A stretch of DNA of 13,199 nucleotides from Acidulodesulfobacterium sp021802425 (lineage in GTDB: Bacteria > SZUA-79 > Acidulodesulfobacterales > Acidulodesulfobacteraceae), in the NCBI GenBank assembly GCA_021802425.1, contig JAJZXJ010000027.1:1-13199 (forward strand), read 5' to 3'. This document shows, one piece after another, positions 6,495 through 13,199 of the stretch. Made by a program: the position numbers and the translations under genes. Position 1 is the stretch's first letter. Each line of letters opens with the position of its first letter. The notes beneath the pieces are model-generated. The model was not told where the DNA came from. It made no database searches and worked only from the letters and a program-made list of their open reading frames with translations.

Positions 6495-7208
6495 TTAAGC
6501 AATATCCAGTAAATTTTTAAGTTCGCGTATCTTCCTGCGGCATACCGGAACGGCAGGTACCGTCGTTTTGTCAAAGACAATCTTATTGTGCCCTTGCTTA
6601 TCCTGCTCTATGCTGTTTATGAGATTTATATTAACTACAAAACACCTGTGAACGCGAAAAAATTCGGGGCCCGTATATCGTTTAAGTATATTTTTTAAGG
6701 TGGAATGAAGATAATACCGGCGGTTTTCCGTGAAAACTTTGCAATAATTTCCATCCGATTGGATAAAGTACACGGATTTAATGTCCAAAAACTGGATTGA
6801 ACCTTCGCTGATTACCGGAAACTTCTTTAATTCCACCATGCCGGTATGAGGATTTGTTTCAGCCTTAATTTGTTCGGTTATATCCAGAAATGTCATAACA
6901 TATAATCGATTTGATGAGGAAAGTTCCTTTATATCGATAGCGCAAACATTAACATTAACCATTAATACCTTGTTTAATACATCGATAACCATGGTAGCGG
7001 GAGGATTGAGATGAGGACTCAGGGATTCTTCCAAAAGGCTTTTTATTTTAAGATGACTTTTGCGGGGATGATATTTAAAAACACTTTCGCCGAATTCCCT
7101 CACGGCAGGACCCAAAACCTGCTTTGCAAATTCATTCATGCCGACAACCTTAAAATCGGATGAAAGAAAAACCAATCCCACATTCAGAAAATCTTCTGAA
7201 ACTTGCAT
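6495..7208 (-). CDS. rcoM: RcoM-type CO-sensing transcription regulator (PAS-heme + LytTR)
   Basis: A single-component regulator of 237 aa. Residues 1-115 form a PAS domain and about 132-235 a LytTR DNA-binding domain with the signature FFRVHRCFVVNI and C-terminal VPVCRRKIRELKNLL. The PAS part matches RcoM by recalled alignment: GLVFL, NEFAKQVLGPA, YHPRKS and TMVIDVLNKVLMV. His47 and Met73 align with the heme ligands His74 and Met104 of Burkholderia RcoM. The region that carries ferric ligand Cys94 there is about four residues shorter here and has no cysteine. In the known family, CO binding to ferrous heme activates DNA binding. The gene starts 3 bp after tpiA with no strong ribosome binding site, which suggests translational coupling. 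It directly precedes cooF. A non-heme PAS-LytTR regulator is the alternative, but the Ni-Fe CO dehydrogenase next door favours CO sensing. Confidence 0.88.
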   Translation of the reverse strand: MQVSEDFLNVGLVFLSSDFKVVGMNEFAKQVLGPAVREFGESVFKYHPRKSHLKIKSLLEESLSPHLNPPATMVIDVLNKVLMVNVNVCAIDIKELSSSNRLYVMTFLDITEQIKAETNPHTGMVELKKFPVISEGSIQFLDIKSVYFIQSDGNYCKVFTENRRYYLHSTLKNILKRYTGPEFFRVHRCFVVNINLINSIEQDKQGHNKIVFDKTTVPAVPVCRRKIRELKNLLDIA

Positions 7209-7211
7209 ATT

Positions 7212-7991
7212 TCAAGTACAAAACTTAAATATATTAAAAAATACGAAAGGGTCTAAACTTGCTCCTCCGACCAGCACCCCGTCGATATGCTTTTCGGCGA
7301 TAAGCTCTTTTATATTCGATTCCGTAACGCTTCCGCCGTATATAATCCTTAGCTCGCCTATCAAAAAATTTGCGTTAACATAATCATAAATAAACCTGTG
7401 CATTTCCCCGCCGTCGTCAGGTTTTATAGGAATCCCCGTCCCTATAGCCCACACCGGTTCATAAGCGATTATCAGCGAGGAAACCTTTTCCCCCTTTATC
7501 GAATTCAAAGCTATATTTAGCTGATTTTTAACAAAATTTTTATGTTCGTTTTTATTTCTGATTTCTAAATTTTCCCCGACGCATAATATCGGGGTTATTG
7601 CCTCATTATTATAATTATAAACCGCTCTTATTTTTTTAGCTGTCAGTTCATCGCTTTCGTTAAAAATATTGCGCCTTTCCGAATGTCCGATTATAGCATA
7701 AACGCAGCCGCAGTTCTTAATCATATCCAAAGAAATTTCGCCGGTATATGCTCCGTTTTTTTCGTAATAAATATTTTGGGAAGAAAGTTTTATAAAACCG
7801 CCCAACGGCTTAATTATTCTATAAGTTTCGCAAAGCGCGGTAAAAGGCGGGGCAAAAACTATTTCCGCATCGTCAAAAGAACCTTTGTTTTTTAATTCAT
7901 TTATATTTCTCGCAAAGATATCGAAATAGCTTTCTATATCTTTATTTGTTTTATTCATTTTAAAATTTGCCGCAATTATTTTTTTCTTCAT
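7212..7991 (-). CDS. tpiA: Triosephosphate isomerase
   Basis: A protein of 259 aa, near the usual 250, interconverting dihydroxyacetone phosphate and glyceraldehyde 3-phosphate in glycolysis and gluconeogenesis. Catalytic residues are in place: Asn9 and Lys11 in AANFKMN, His103 in IIGHSERR, and Glu178 in AYEPVWAIGTG, which also begins the phosphate-gripping loop. YGGSVTESN (218-226) and GVLVGGASL complete the phosphate site. GGGGGA lies 5 bp before the ATG. It is 18 bp downstream of ileS and 3 bp upstream of rcoM, so it probably belongs to the housekeeping operon that runs into the CO cassette. Confidence 0.97.
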   Translation of the reverse strand: MKKKIIAANFKMNKTNKDIESYFDIFARNINELKNKGSFDDAEIVFAPPFTALCETYRIIKPLGGFIKLSSQNIYYEKNGAYTGEISLDMIKNCGCVYAIIGHSERRNIFNESDELTAKKIRAVYNYNNEAITPILCVGENLEIRNKNEHKNFVKNQLNIALNSIKGEKVSSLIIAYEPVWAIGTGIPIKPDDGGEMHRFIYDYVNANFLIGELRIIYGGSVTESNIKELIAEKHIDGVLVGGASLDPFVFFNIFKFCT

Positions 7992-8009
7992 GGAATCCCC
8001 CGCAACGGC

Positions 8010-10808
8010 TCATAAGTGAACTAAAACATCATGGCATCTGTCGCAAACATCGTTATAATCGGTATATTTCCCCACGCTTGCATCATATTTCCAGCAGCGC
8101 GCGCACTTTTCTCCTTCGGCTTTTTCCACAATAGCTTCAGTGATATTAATATCCGTCATATTATTCCGTTCTATTGCGACTCCCGAAACTATAAACAAAT
8201 CTTTCAGGTCTTCGACTTTAACCATGTTCAGCAAGTCGTAATCCTCGTTATTTGCCTTTAAAATAACCCTCGCTTCCAGCGAACTCCCGATAAACTTTTT
8301 ATCCCTTGCCTTTTCGAGGCTTGATAACACAACATCCCTTATCTTGATTAATTTATCGAATTTTTCCGCAATCTCAAAATTTACATAAGATTCGACAGGT
8401 TCGTCAAGCTGTTCGAGGAAAATATTGTCAAGTTTTCCTGATTTCCTAAAATATCCCCATGCTTCGGACGCGCTAAAAGGCATTATGGGCGCCAGAAATT
8501 TGATGAAAATATTTAACGAAAAGTGCAAGACCGATTGAACCGCTCTTCTTTTAACGGAATTTTTGGCATCCGTATAAAGTATATCTTTAACGATATCGAG
8601 ATAAAAGGAGGAAAACTCTATAATAAATTTATATGTATTTTGATAAACTAAGTGAAAATCGTAGTTCGAGTAATGCCTGACAAGATTTTGGGATAAGAGG
8701 GTTAACCTGTGAAGGGCATATTTGTCGATGTCCCTCATATTTTCATATTTAACGGCATCCCGCCCGTCGCCTGCATCGTTTAAATTTCCGAGCATAAACC
8801 GCAATGTATTTCTTATCTTTCTGTATCCTTCCGAAAGCCTCTGGATTATCTCCTGCGATATTCTCATATCGTTTTTATAATCTTCCGATGCCGCCCAAAG
8901 CCTCAATATATCGGCGCCGTACTTGTTTATAATCTCGTCCGGACTTATCACATTACCCAGAGACTTCGACATCTTCTTGCCCGAACTGTCAACGACAAAG
9001 CCGTGGGTAAGAACCGTTTTGTAAGGCGCGCCGTCGCCCGTTCCGACCCCTATCAAAAGGCTTGAATGGAACCAGCCCCTGTGCTGGTCGGAACCCTCCA
9101 AATATAAGTCGGCGGGAAAAGCAAAAGCATTGCTCTTTAATTCCTTATCGTTTTTTAACACGCAGTAATAGCTAACCCCGCTATCGAACCAGACATCGAG
9201 AATATCTTCTTCCTTTTCGAATTCCTTCGAACCGCATTTTTTGCATTTAACCTCTTTTTCGCTTAAGTTTATAAAATAATCCGCCGGTTTATCGAACCAT
9301 AAATCCGCCCCGTATTTCTCGAACTCGCCCGCTATTTTAAGTGTTAAATCATAATCTATAAACGCCTCGCCGCAATTTTTGCAATAAAATGCCGTTATAG
9401 GAACGCCCCATGACCTCTGCCTTGAAACGCACCAATCGGGCCTCGTTTCAAGCATGCCGGAAATTCTGTCTATGCCCCATTTCGGAATCCAGTTAACGGA
9501 TTCTACCGCCTTAAGGGATTTATCCCTTAAGTTATTAATGCCCATAGAAATGAACCACTGTTTGGTTGACCTTAAAATTACAGGATTTTTACACCTCCAG
9601 CAGTGCGGATAAGAATGGTCTATCTTTTCTTCGAGAACCAAAGCCCCGACTTCTTTGAGCTTTTCTATTACATGAGGATTCGATTCGAATACATGCATCC
9701 CCGCAAAAGTATCCACATCTTTTAAAAATCTCCCCTCGTTATTAACGGGGGCGTAAGCCGGAAGGTTGTATTTAAGGCCGATAGCGTAATCGTCGTCTCC
9801 GTGTCCCGGCGCCGTATGAACAAGCCCCGTTCCCGCATCTTTTTTAACATGCGAACCTAATATTAACAACGAATCTCTATTTATAAACGGATGTGCCGCG
9901 ATTTTATTTTCTAAATTTTTACCGTTCGTTTTTGTTATAATTCTATAACCTTGATACCCGAATTTTTTCATTAATTCATCCGCAAGGCTTTCTTCGAGGA
10001 TAAAAATCTCTTTTCCGTTGTCAACAAAAGAATATTCGAAGTCTGGATTTAAAGATATTGCAAGATTTGACGGGATAGTCCACGGCGTCGTGGTCCAGAT
10101 TACCGCAAAAATATCCTTTTCGCCTATTTCGGCATAATTAATAATATCTTCTAAATTAGATTTGATTCTAAACTTGACATAAATCGAAGGGGACGACTTT
10201 TGGGCATATTCGACTTCCGCCTCCGCAAGGGCAGTTTTGCAGGATGAACACCAGTAAATCGGTTTATTTGCCCTGTAAAGCCCGCCGTTTTTGATGAAAT
10301 CCGCTAACTTTCTAACGGTATTCGCCTCATAGGAATAGTTCATCGTAAGATAAGGGTCGTCATATCTGCCGATGCTTCCAAGCCTTTTAAACTCCTGCCT
10401 TTGAACATCCACAAACCTGCCCGCGTATTCGCGGCAAAGCTTTCTCTTTGCGCTCTTTGAAATGGAATCTTTCGACTTTAAAGTTTTATCGACATTGTGT
10501 TCTATCGGGAGTCCGTGGCAATCCCAGCCGGGGACAAACGGCGTGTTGTACCCCGACATCAGTTTAAACCTGACTATTATATCCTTTAATATTTTATTTA
10601 AAGCCGTTCCCAAATGAATATGCCCGTTGGCGTAAGGGGGGCCGTCATGAAGAATAAATGTTTTTGACCTGTTTTGCGCCTGTTTTATAAGGTTTTCGTA
10701 AAGCTTATTTTCTTCCCACTCCTGAAGGAGTTTTTCCTCGGTAACTTTCAAATTTGCCTTCATGGGGAAATCGGTCTTCGGAAGGTTCAAACTGTCTTTA
10801 TAATCCAT
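8010..10808 (-). CDS. ileS: Isoleucyl-tRNA synthetase
   Basis: A class Ia synthetase of 932 aa, the typical bacterial length. PPYANGHIHLGT (57-68) carries the HIGH-type motif as HLGT, followed by GWDCHGLPIE. A large inserted editing domain contains the threonine-rich WTTTPWTIPSN and GTGLVHTAPGHGDDDY motifs for hydrolysing Val-tRNA. DVWFDSG and GSDQHRGWFHSSL precede KMSKS (612-616). The C-terminus has the zinc knuckle CARCWKY followed by CDRCHDVL, usual for the bacterial type that uses a C-terminal zinc finger. Two internal CxxC pairs (YWCSSC; CKNC with CKKC) are also present. AGGG lies 7 bp before the ATG, overlapping the end of the preceding gene, whose stop is 1 bp away. This implies tight translational coupling. 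Confidence 0.99.
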   Translation of the reverse strand: MDYKDSLNLPKTDFPMKANLKVTEEKLLQEWEENKLYENLIKQAQNRSKTFILHDGPPYANGHIHLGTALNKILKDIIVRFKLMSGYNTPFVPGWDCHGLPIEHNVDKTLKSKDSISKSAKRKLCREYAGRFVDVQRQEFKRLGSIGRYDDPYLTMNYSYEANTVRKLADFIKNGGLYRANKPIYWCSSCKTALAEAEVEYAQKSSPSIYVKFRIKSNLEDIINYAEIGEKDIFAVIWTTTPWTIPSNLAISLNPDFEYSFVDNGKEIFILEESLADELMKKFGYQGYRIITKTNGKNLENKIAAHPFINRDSLLILGSHVKKDAGTGLVHTAPGHGDDDYAIGLKYNLPAYAPVNNEGRFLKDVDTFAGMHVFESNPHVIEKLKEVGALVLEEKIDHSYPHCWRCKNPVILRSTKQWFISMGINNLRDKSLKAVESVNWIPKWGIDRISGMLETRPDWCVSRQRSWGVPITAFYCKNCGEAFIDYDLTLKIAGEFEKYGADLWFDKPADYFINLSEKEVKCKKCGSKEFEKEEDILDVWFDSGVSYYCVLKNDKELKSNAFAFPADLYLEGSDQHRGWFHSSLLIGVGTGDGAPYKTVLTHGFVVDSSGKKMSKSLGNVISPDEIINKYGADILRLWAASEDYKNDMRISQEIIQRLSEGYRKIRNTLRFMLGNLNDAGDGRDAVKYENMRDIDKYALHRLTLLSQNLVRHYSNYDFHLVYQNTYKFIIEFSSFYLDIVKDILYTDAKNSVKRRAVQSVLHFSLNIFIKFLAPIMPFSASEAWGYFRKSGKLDNIFLEQLDEPVESYVNFEIAEKFDKLIKIRDVVLSSLEKARDKKFIGSSLEARVILKANNEDYDLLNMVKVEDLKDLFIVSGVAIERNNMTDINITEAIVEKAEGEKCARCWKYDASVGKYTDYNDVCDRCHDVLVHL

Positions 10809-10809
10809 A

Positions 10810-11811
10810 TTAATCCCTGTAATTAGTTGTTAAACCTTTATTTACGCAATTCGTTAAATCGCCGCTATTTAACCAGCCGTTTATATTTTCGGCGCAAATG
10901 CGGGAAATATCCGCAATAGACTCGTAGGTTGCCCCGCCGATATGGGGCGTCGCGATAACATTAAAGTGAAATATTTCGTCGCTTATATGTACAGGCTCTT
11001 CCCAGAACACATCAAGCCCCGCGCCTTTAATCTTTCCGCTTTTTAATCCTTTTATAAGCGCGCCTTTATCGATTAAACCTGCCCTTCCGACATTTATTAT
11101 AAACGAACCGTTTTTCATTAAACCTATCGCCTCGTCGTTAATCAAGTTTTGGGTATTTTCGGCCAGAGGGACGGCAAGAATAAGATAATCGACCGACGGC
11201 AAAACCTTTTTAAAGTCGCCTTCTACCGTGCCAGCAAATTTAATGCCCAGATTTTTCGCGTAATCCGCCCCCGGTTTGCTATGCTTTAAACCGTAAATTT
11301 CGGCGCCTACGGCTTTTAATATTTTAATAATTTCAAGTCCGATTCCCCCAAGTCCGATAATCCCGAATTTTTTTCCGGAAATGCTATGCCCCATAGGCTC
11401 GTTTGCAACACCGTGATTAATCGAGTTTACGCATCCGTTATAATCCCTTGCAAGCGCAAGAATAAAGAACAGGGACAGCTCCGCAACCGAAACGGCGTTA
11501 TAGGTACCGGCCGTCGGAGCGTTAAATACAAGCACCCCTCTTTTAGAGGCGTAATCCATATCTACATTCTCGTATCCAATCCCGAACTGCTGAATTAACT
11601 TAATATTGCCAAGGGATAAAATATCCCCGCCTATGCCGATACCGGCATTTACGATTAAAATTAAATCGTCTTTTAAATTAGAATCGTTTGCCTTTTTAAT
11701 ATCGTTTAAAAAATCATCCTTCCCTGTATAATGTGTTACATTATGTCCCGAAAGATACGGTTTTAAAATGCCGAACATCTCCCTTGACCTTAATATCGCA
11801 ACTATGTTCAT
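10810..11811 (-). CDS. D-2-hydroxyacid dehydrogenase family protein
   Basis: A cytoplasmic oxidoreductase of 333 aa that reduces 2-keto acids to D-2-hydroxyacids or the reverse. The Rossmann motif GIIGLGGIG spans 150-158. The catalytic triad is visible: Arg243 in NVGRAGLID, Glu272 in EEPV and His290 in TPHIGGAT. The family includes 3-phosphoglycerate, glycerate/hydroxypyruvate, glyoxylate and lactate dehydrogenases. There is no ACT or ASB extension of the long SerA type, so serine synthesis is possible but unproven. The strand after the glycine motif ends in GLKHSKPG, basic and without the acidic residue of NAD-specific enzymes, which hints at NADP(H). No strong ribosome binding site is seen. 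It lies 17 bp after the repeat protein and 1 bp before ileS. Confidence 0.92.
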   Translation of the reverse strand: MNIVAILRSREMFGILKPYLSGHNVTHYTGKDDFLNDIKKANDSNLKDDLILIVNAGIGIGGDILSLGNIKLIQQFGIGYENVDMDYASKRGVLVFNAPTAGTYNAVSVAELSLFFILALARDYNGCVNSINHGVANEPMGHSISGKKFGIIGLGGIGLEIIKILKAVGAEIYGLKHSKPGADYAKNLGIKFAGTVEGDFKKVLPSVDYLILAVPLAENTQNLINDEAIGLMKNGSFIINVGRAGLIDKGALIKGLKSGKIKGAGLDVFWEEPVHISDEIFHFNVIATPHIGGATYESIADISRICAENINGWLNSGDLTNCVNKGLTTNYRD

Positions 11812-11828
11812 TTATTGTTTAAATGCTA

Positions 11829-12215
11829 TTAACTTTTCTTTATTTTTTTAGAGTTTTTAATATTTTTTGACTTTTCGGCTGTTTTTACGGCAATTGTTTT
11901 AACGGTGGGCTGGGCGGTAAAACCTTTTAAAGAGCCCTCGCCTGTGCAAAGCTGTATCTTTTTTGAATATGTATAGTTATCGGGACATATATAAATGTGA
12001 TTTTCCCCCTTAAATATATTTATTTTTGTGCTTGGGGTCGTATTGTATCCTTTTAGGCCCCCCTTGCCGACGCAAAGTTGTATTTTAGAATTATAGGAAT
12101 ATCCGAGCGGACAATAAAATTTGGCAAAAGAAATACCGGGCAAAACGGATAAAATAAAGGCAAAAGAAAAAATTGACAAAATAGTTTGAATTGCAAAACC
12201 TTTAAGGCTTTTCAT
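11829..12215 (-). CDS. Small exported protein with two Cys-containing repeats (unknown function)
   Basis: A complete 128-aa protein I do not recognise. An N-terminal signal peptide (basic start, hydrophobic 8-25, likely cleavage after SFA-31) sends it to the periplasm or outside. The mature part has two near-identical units, Cys35-Cys48 and Cys77-Cys90. Each reads C-P-x2-x-Y-x-Y-x2-K-I-Q-L-C-x-G-x-G-x-L-K-G, with a 42-residue period and the two cysteines 13 apart. The C-terminal 25 residues are rich in lysine and serine. The paired cysteines could form one disulfide per unit. GGGGGGA lies 8 bp before the ATG, and a good promoter is 40 bp upstream. It is first in the transcript leading to the dehydrogenase and ileS, which is a surprising place for a secreted protein. 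Confidence 0.8.
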   Translation of the reverse strand: MKSLKGFAIQTILSIFSFAFILSVLPGISFAKFYCPLGYSYNSKIQLCVGKGGLKGYNTTPSTKINIFKGENHIYICPDNYTYSKKIQLCTGEGSLKGFTAQPTVKTIAVKTAEKSKNIKNSKKIKKS

Positions 12216-12254
12216 GAATTAAATCCCCCCGACTTTTTAAAATTAATTTTTTCC

Positions 12255-12283
12255 ATTATACCACTTGGGGATTAATTTGTGAA
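12255..12283 (-). promoter_or_regulatory. Strong sigma70-type promoter for the repeat protein/ileS operon
   Basis: On the minus strand the -35 TTCACA (12278-12283, one mismatch) and a consensus -10 TATAAT (12255-12260) are 17 bp apart. A TG two bases before the -10 makes an extended -10 element. Transcription would start near 12248, with a leader of about 33 nt to the ATG at 12215. It is the only convincing promoter seen between the pilin gene and rcoM. Confidence 0.85.
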
Positions 12284-12330
12284 CCTTTTTAAAGGCATTA
12301 TGAAAGAATTTTTTAATAGCTTATTAAACA

Positions 12331-12927
12331 TTAAAGGTTCCCGTTATAACTTACAAGTCCGGTGTTTGGATACAGGTAAAATGACTGGGACGGCAAATAG
12401 CCGAAAGATATTTTGGCAGGCGGCGGGGGTGGCAATGGAGTGAAGCCGGAGACGGAGCCGGAGCAAGCGGAAGAGACGGGAGAGAATGTCCCCGGCTCGC
12501 CCGCCGAATTAAAAACAATGTAGTTTGCGCTTATTCCCTGTGTGCTATAACTTATGCCGTAGTTCATAGCGACATAAAAGTTGCTTGTCGTTTGCGCAAG
12601 CGGGTTTGACAGCGGCTCTAAAGCCGGAGAAGCGGCCGCGCCGTTGCAGGCGCATACCGCGTAACCCGAATAACTCGTTGCGCTATTCCCCAAAGTACAA
12701 GAAGGATTTGAACCGGAAGCGGAAAACACGACAGCCGTATATGTGAAATGGCTCATTGCATAATTTTGGGCATATCTTATTGCCGATTGAAGCTGTCTCT
12801 CATACATCCCCCTGTCGCTTGAAACGGCGGAGCTTAATCCTATAGTTCCGACGATGCCTATAATCCCCAGAAGGATTATAACCATTATTATTTCGACAAG
12901 GCTGAAACCGCCGTTATTTTTATGCAT
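12331..12927 (-). CDS. Type IV pilin-like minor pseudopilin (FimT/GspH-like)
   Basis: A prepilin of 198 aa. The short leader MHKNNGG ends at the prepilin peptidase site GG/FSLVE, giving mature Phe1 and the conserved Glu5. The hydrophobic helix VEIIMVIILLGIIGIVG then anchors it in the membrane. YERQLQSAIRYAQNYAMSH continues the long helix, as in GspH/FimT minor pilins, and the globular part contains a FNSAGEPGTFSP segment similar to the family's C-terminal strand motif. Three cysteines (CTLG, CACN) and an ACSG cysteine lie in the globular domain, as does a six-proline run PPPPPP. GGGGAAGG lies 7 bp before the ATG. No other pilus genes are in the window. It begins 26 bp after a molybdopterin oxidoreductase, an unusual neighbour. 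A role in pilus or type II secretion tip assembly is inferred. Confidence 0.85.
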   Translation of the reverse strand: MHKNNGGFSLVEIIMVIILLGIIGIVGTIGLSSAVSSDRGMYERQLQSAIRYAQNYAMSHFTYTAVVFSASGSNPSCTLGNSATSYSGYAVCACNGAAASPALEPLSNPLAQTTSNFYVAMNYGISYSTQGISANYIVFNSAGEPGTFSPVSSACSGSVSGFTPLPPPPPAKISFGYLPSQSFYLYPNTGLVSYNGNL

Positions 12928-12953
12928 AAAATTGCCTTCCCCGTTTCGTTTAA

Positions 12954-13199
12954 TTATATAATATCGTTAGAGCATATTTTCTTAACTTCTACCGATGCCG
13001 AGAAAAAGGTCGCTCCCCCGCCTATGTCGGATAAGCTATCCGGCGTCAAAGCATTTACCCCGCTTCCGTTTTCATAGTTTTCTTTCCACCATAAGCCGGC
13101 CGAAACCACGACGCCGGGTAAAACCGAATCAATCACCTTAGCTTTTATAACGACGCTGCCCCGCATGTTTTCAACCTTGACGAGATCGCCGTCTTTTAT
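12954..13199 (-). CDS. C-terminal end of a molybdopterin oxidoreductase (N-terminus outside window)
   Basis: 81 codons are open from the window edge to the TAA at 12954. The reading frame enters the window already coding (IKDGDLVKVEN before the internal Met at 13166), so that Met is not the start. The segment matches the end of the molybdopterin-dinucleotide-binding domain of the DMSO reductase superfamily: DGDLVKVEN, RGSVVIKAKVID, LPGVV, a WW pair, and NALTPDSLSDIGGGATFF followed by SASVEVKKI. Such enzymes are catalytic subunits of formate dehydrogenases, nitrate, thiosulfate or polysulfide reductases and others. The substrate cannot be told from this domain, because the cofactor-ligand and cluster regions are outside the window. 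Confidence 0.9.
   Translation of the reverse strand: MKDGDLVKVENMRGSVVIKAKVIDSVLPGVVVSAGLWWKENYENGSGVNALTPDSLSDIGGGATFFSASVEVKKICSNDII

Noticed and set aside
12281..12340. Inverted repeat GAACCTTT / AAAGGTTC around the end of the pilin gene
   Set aside because: The 8-bp arms are 44 bp apart without a T-tract, and one arm overlaps the -35 box of a good promoter. It is not a convincing terminator and is likely chance.
1..13199. tRNA, rRNA, CRISPR array, insertion sequence or prophage genes
   Set aside because: Intergenic gaps are all under about 210 bp. None shows a tRNA cloverleaf, regularly spaced repeats, transposase motifs or terminal inverted repeats.

Overview
The window is a low-GC bacterial segment in which every supported gene lies on the minus strand, so transcription runs from high to low coordinates. 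Strong GGAGG/GGGG ribosome binding sites, sigma70-type promoters, a type IV pilin-like prepilin, a Mo-bis-MGD-family oxidoreductase and an RcoM-type CO sensor point to an anaerobic or facultative Gram-negative-type bacterium, perhaps of deltaproteobacterial affinity. The sequence alone does not fix the taxon. The histidyl-tRNA synthetase has archaeal/eukaryotic-style motifs.

Layout in transcription order: (a) 13199-12331: the C-terminal end of a molybdopterin oxidoreductase, followed 26 bp later by a FimT/GspH-like pseudopilin. (b) 12283-7212: a good sigma70 promoter (12255-12283), then a small exported protein with two Cys-containing repeats, a D-2-hydroxyacid dehydrogenase, ileS and tpiA, with gaps of only 1-18 bp. 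(c) 7208-2672: a carbon monoxide cassette beginning 3 bp after tpiA: rcoM (PAS-heme plus LytTR CO sensor), cooF (four-cluster ferredoxin), cooS (anaerobic Ni-Fe CO dehydrogenase) and an FAD/NAD(P) oxidoreductase. (d) 2664-2139: a separate promoter and a leader of about 160 nt ahead of a DsrE-like sulfur-relay-type protein, closed by a clear Rho-independent terminator at 1995-2027. (e) 1957-1: hisS and a HAD-family hydrolase cut by the window edge.

The most striking feature is the CO module. The regulator keeps the His and Met positions that ligate heme in RcoM, but it appears to lack the Cys that ligates ferric heme there. Directly after its stop codon, upstream of cooF, lie two perfect 19-bp direct repeats with a 21-bp period, about two helical turns. 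That is the geometry expected for a LytTR-domain operator. The proposed circuit is: CO binds RcoM, RcoM binds the repeats, and cooF-cooS-FNOR is induced. CooS then oxidises CO, electrons pass to CooF, and the flavoprotein delivers them to NAD(P)+ or another acceptor. No CooC nickel chaperone, acetyl-CoA synthase or CO-linked hydrogenase gene is present in this window.
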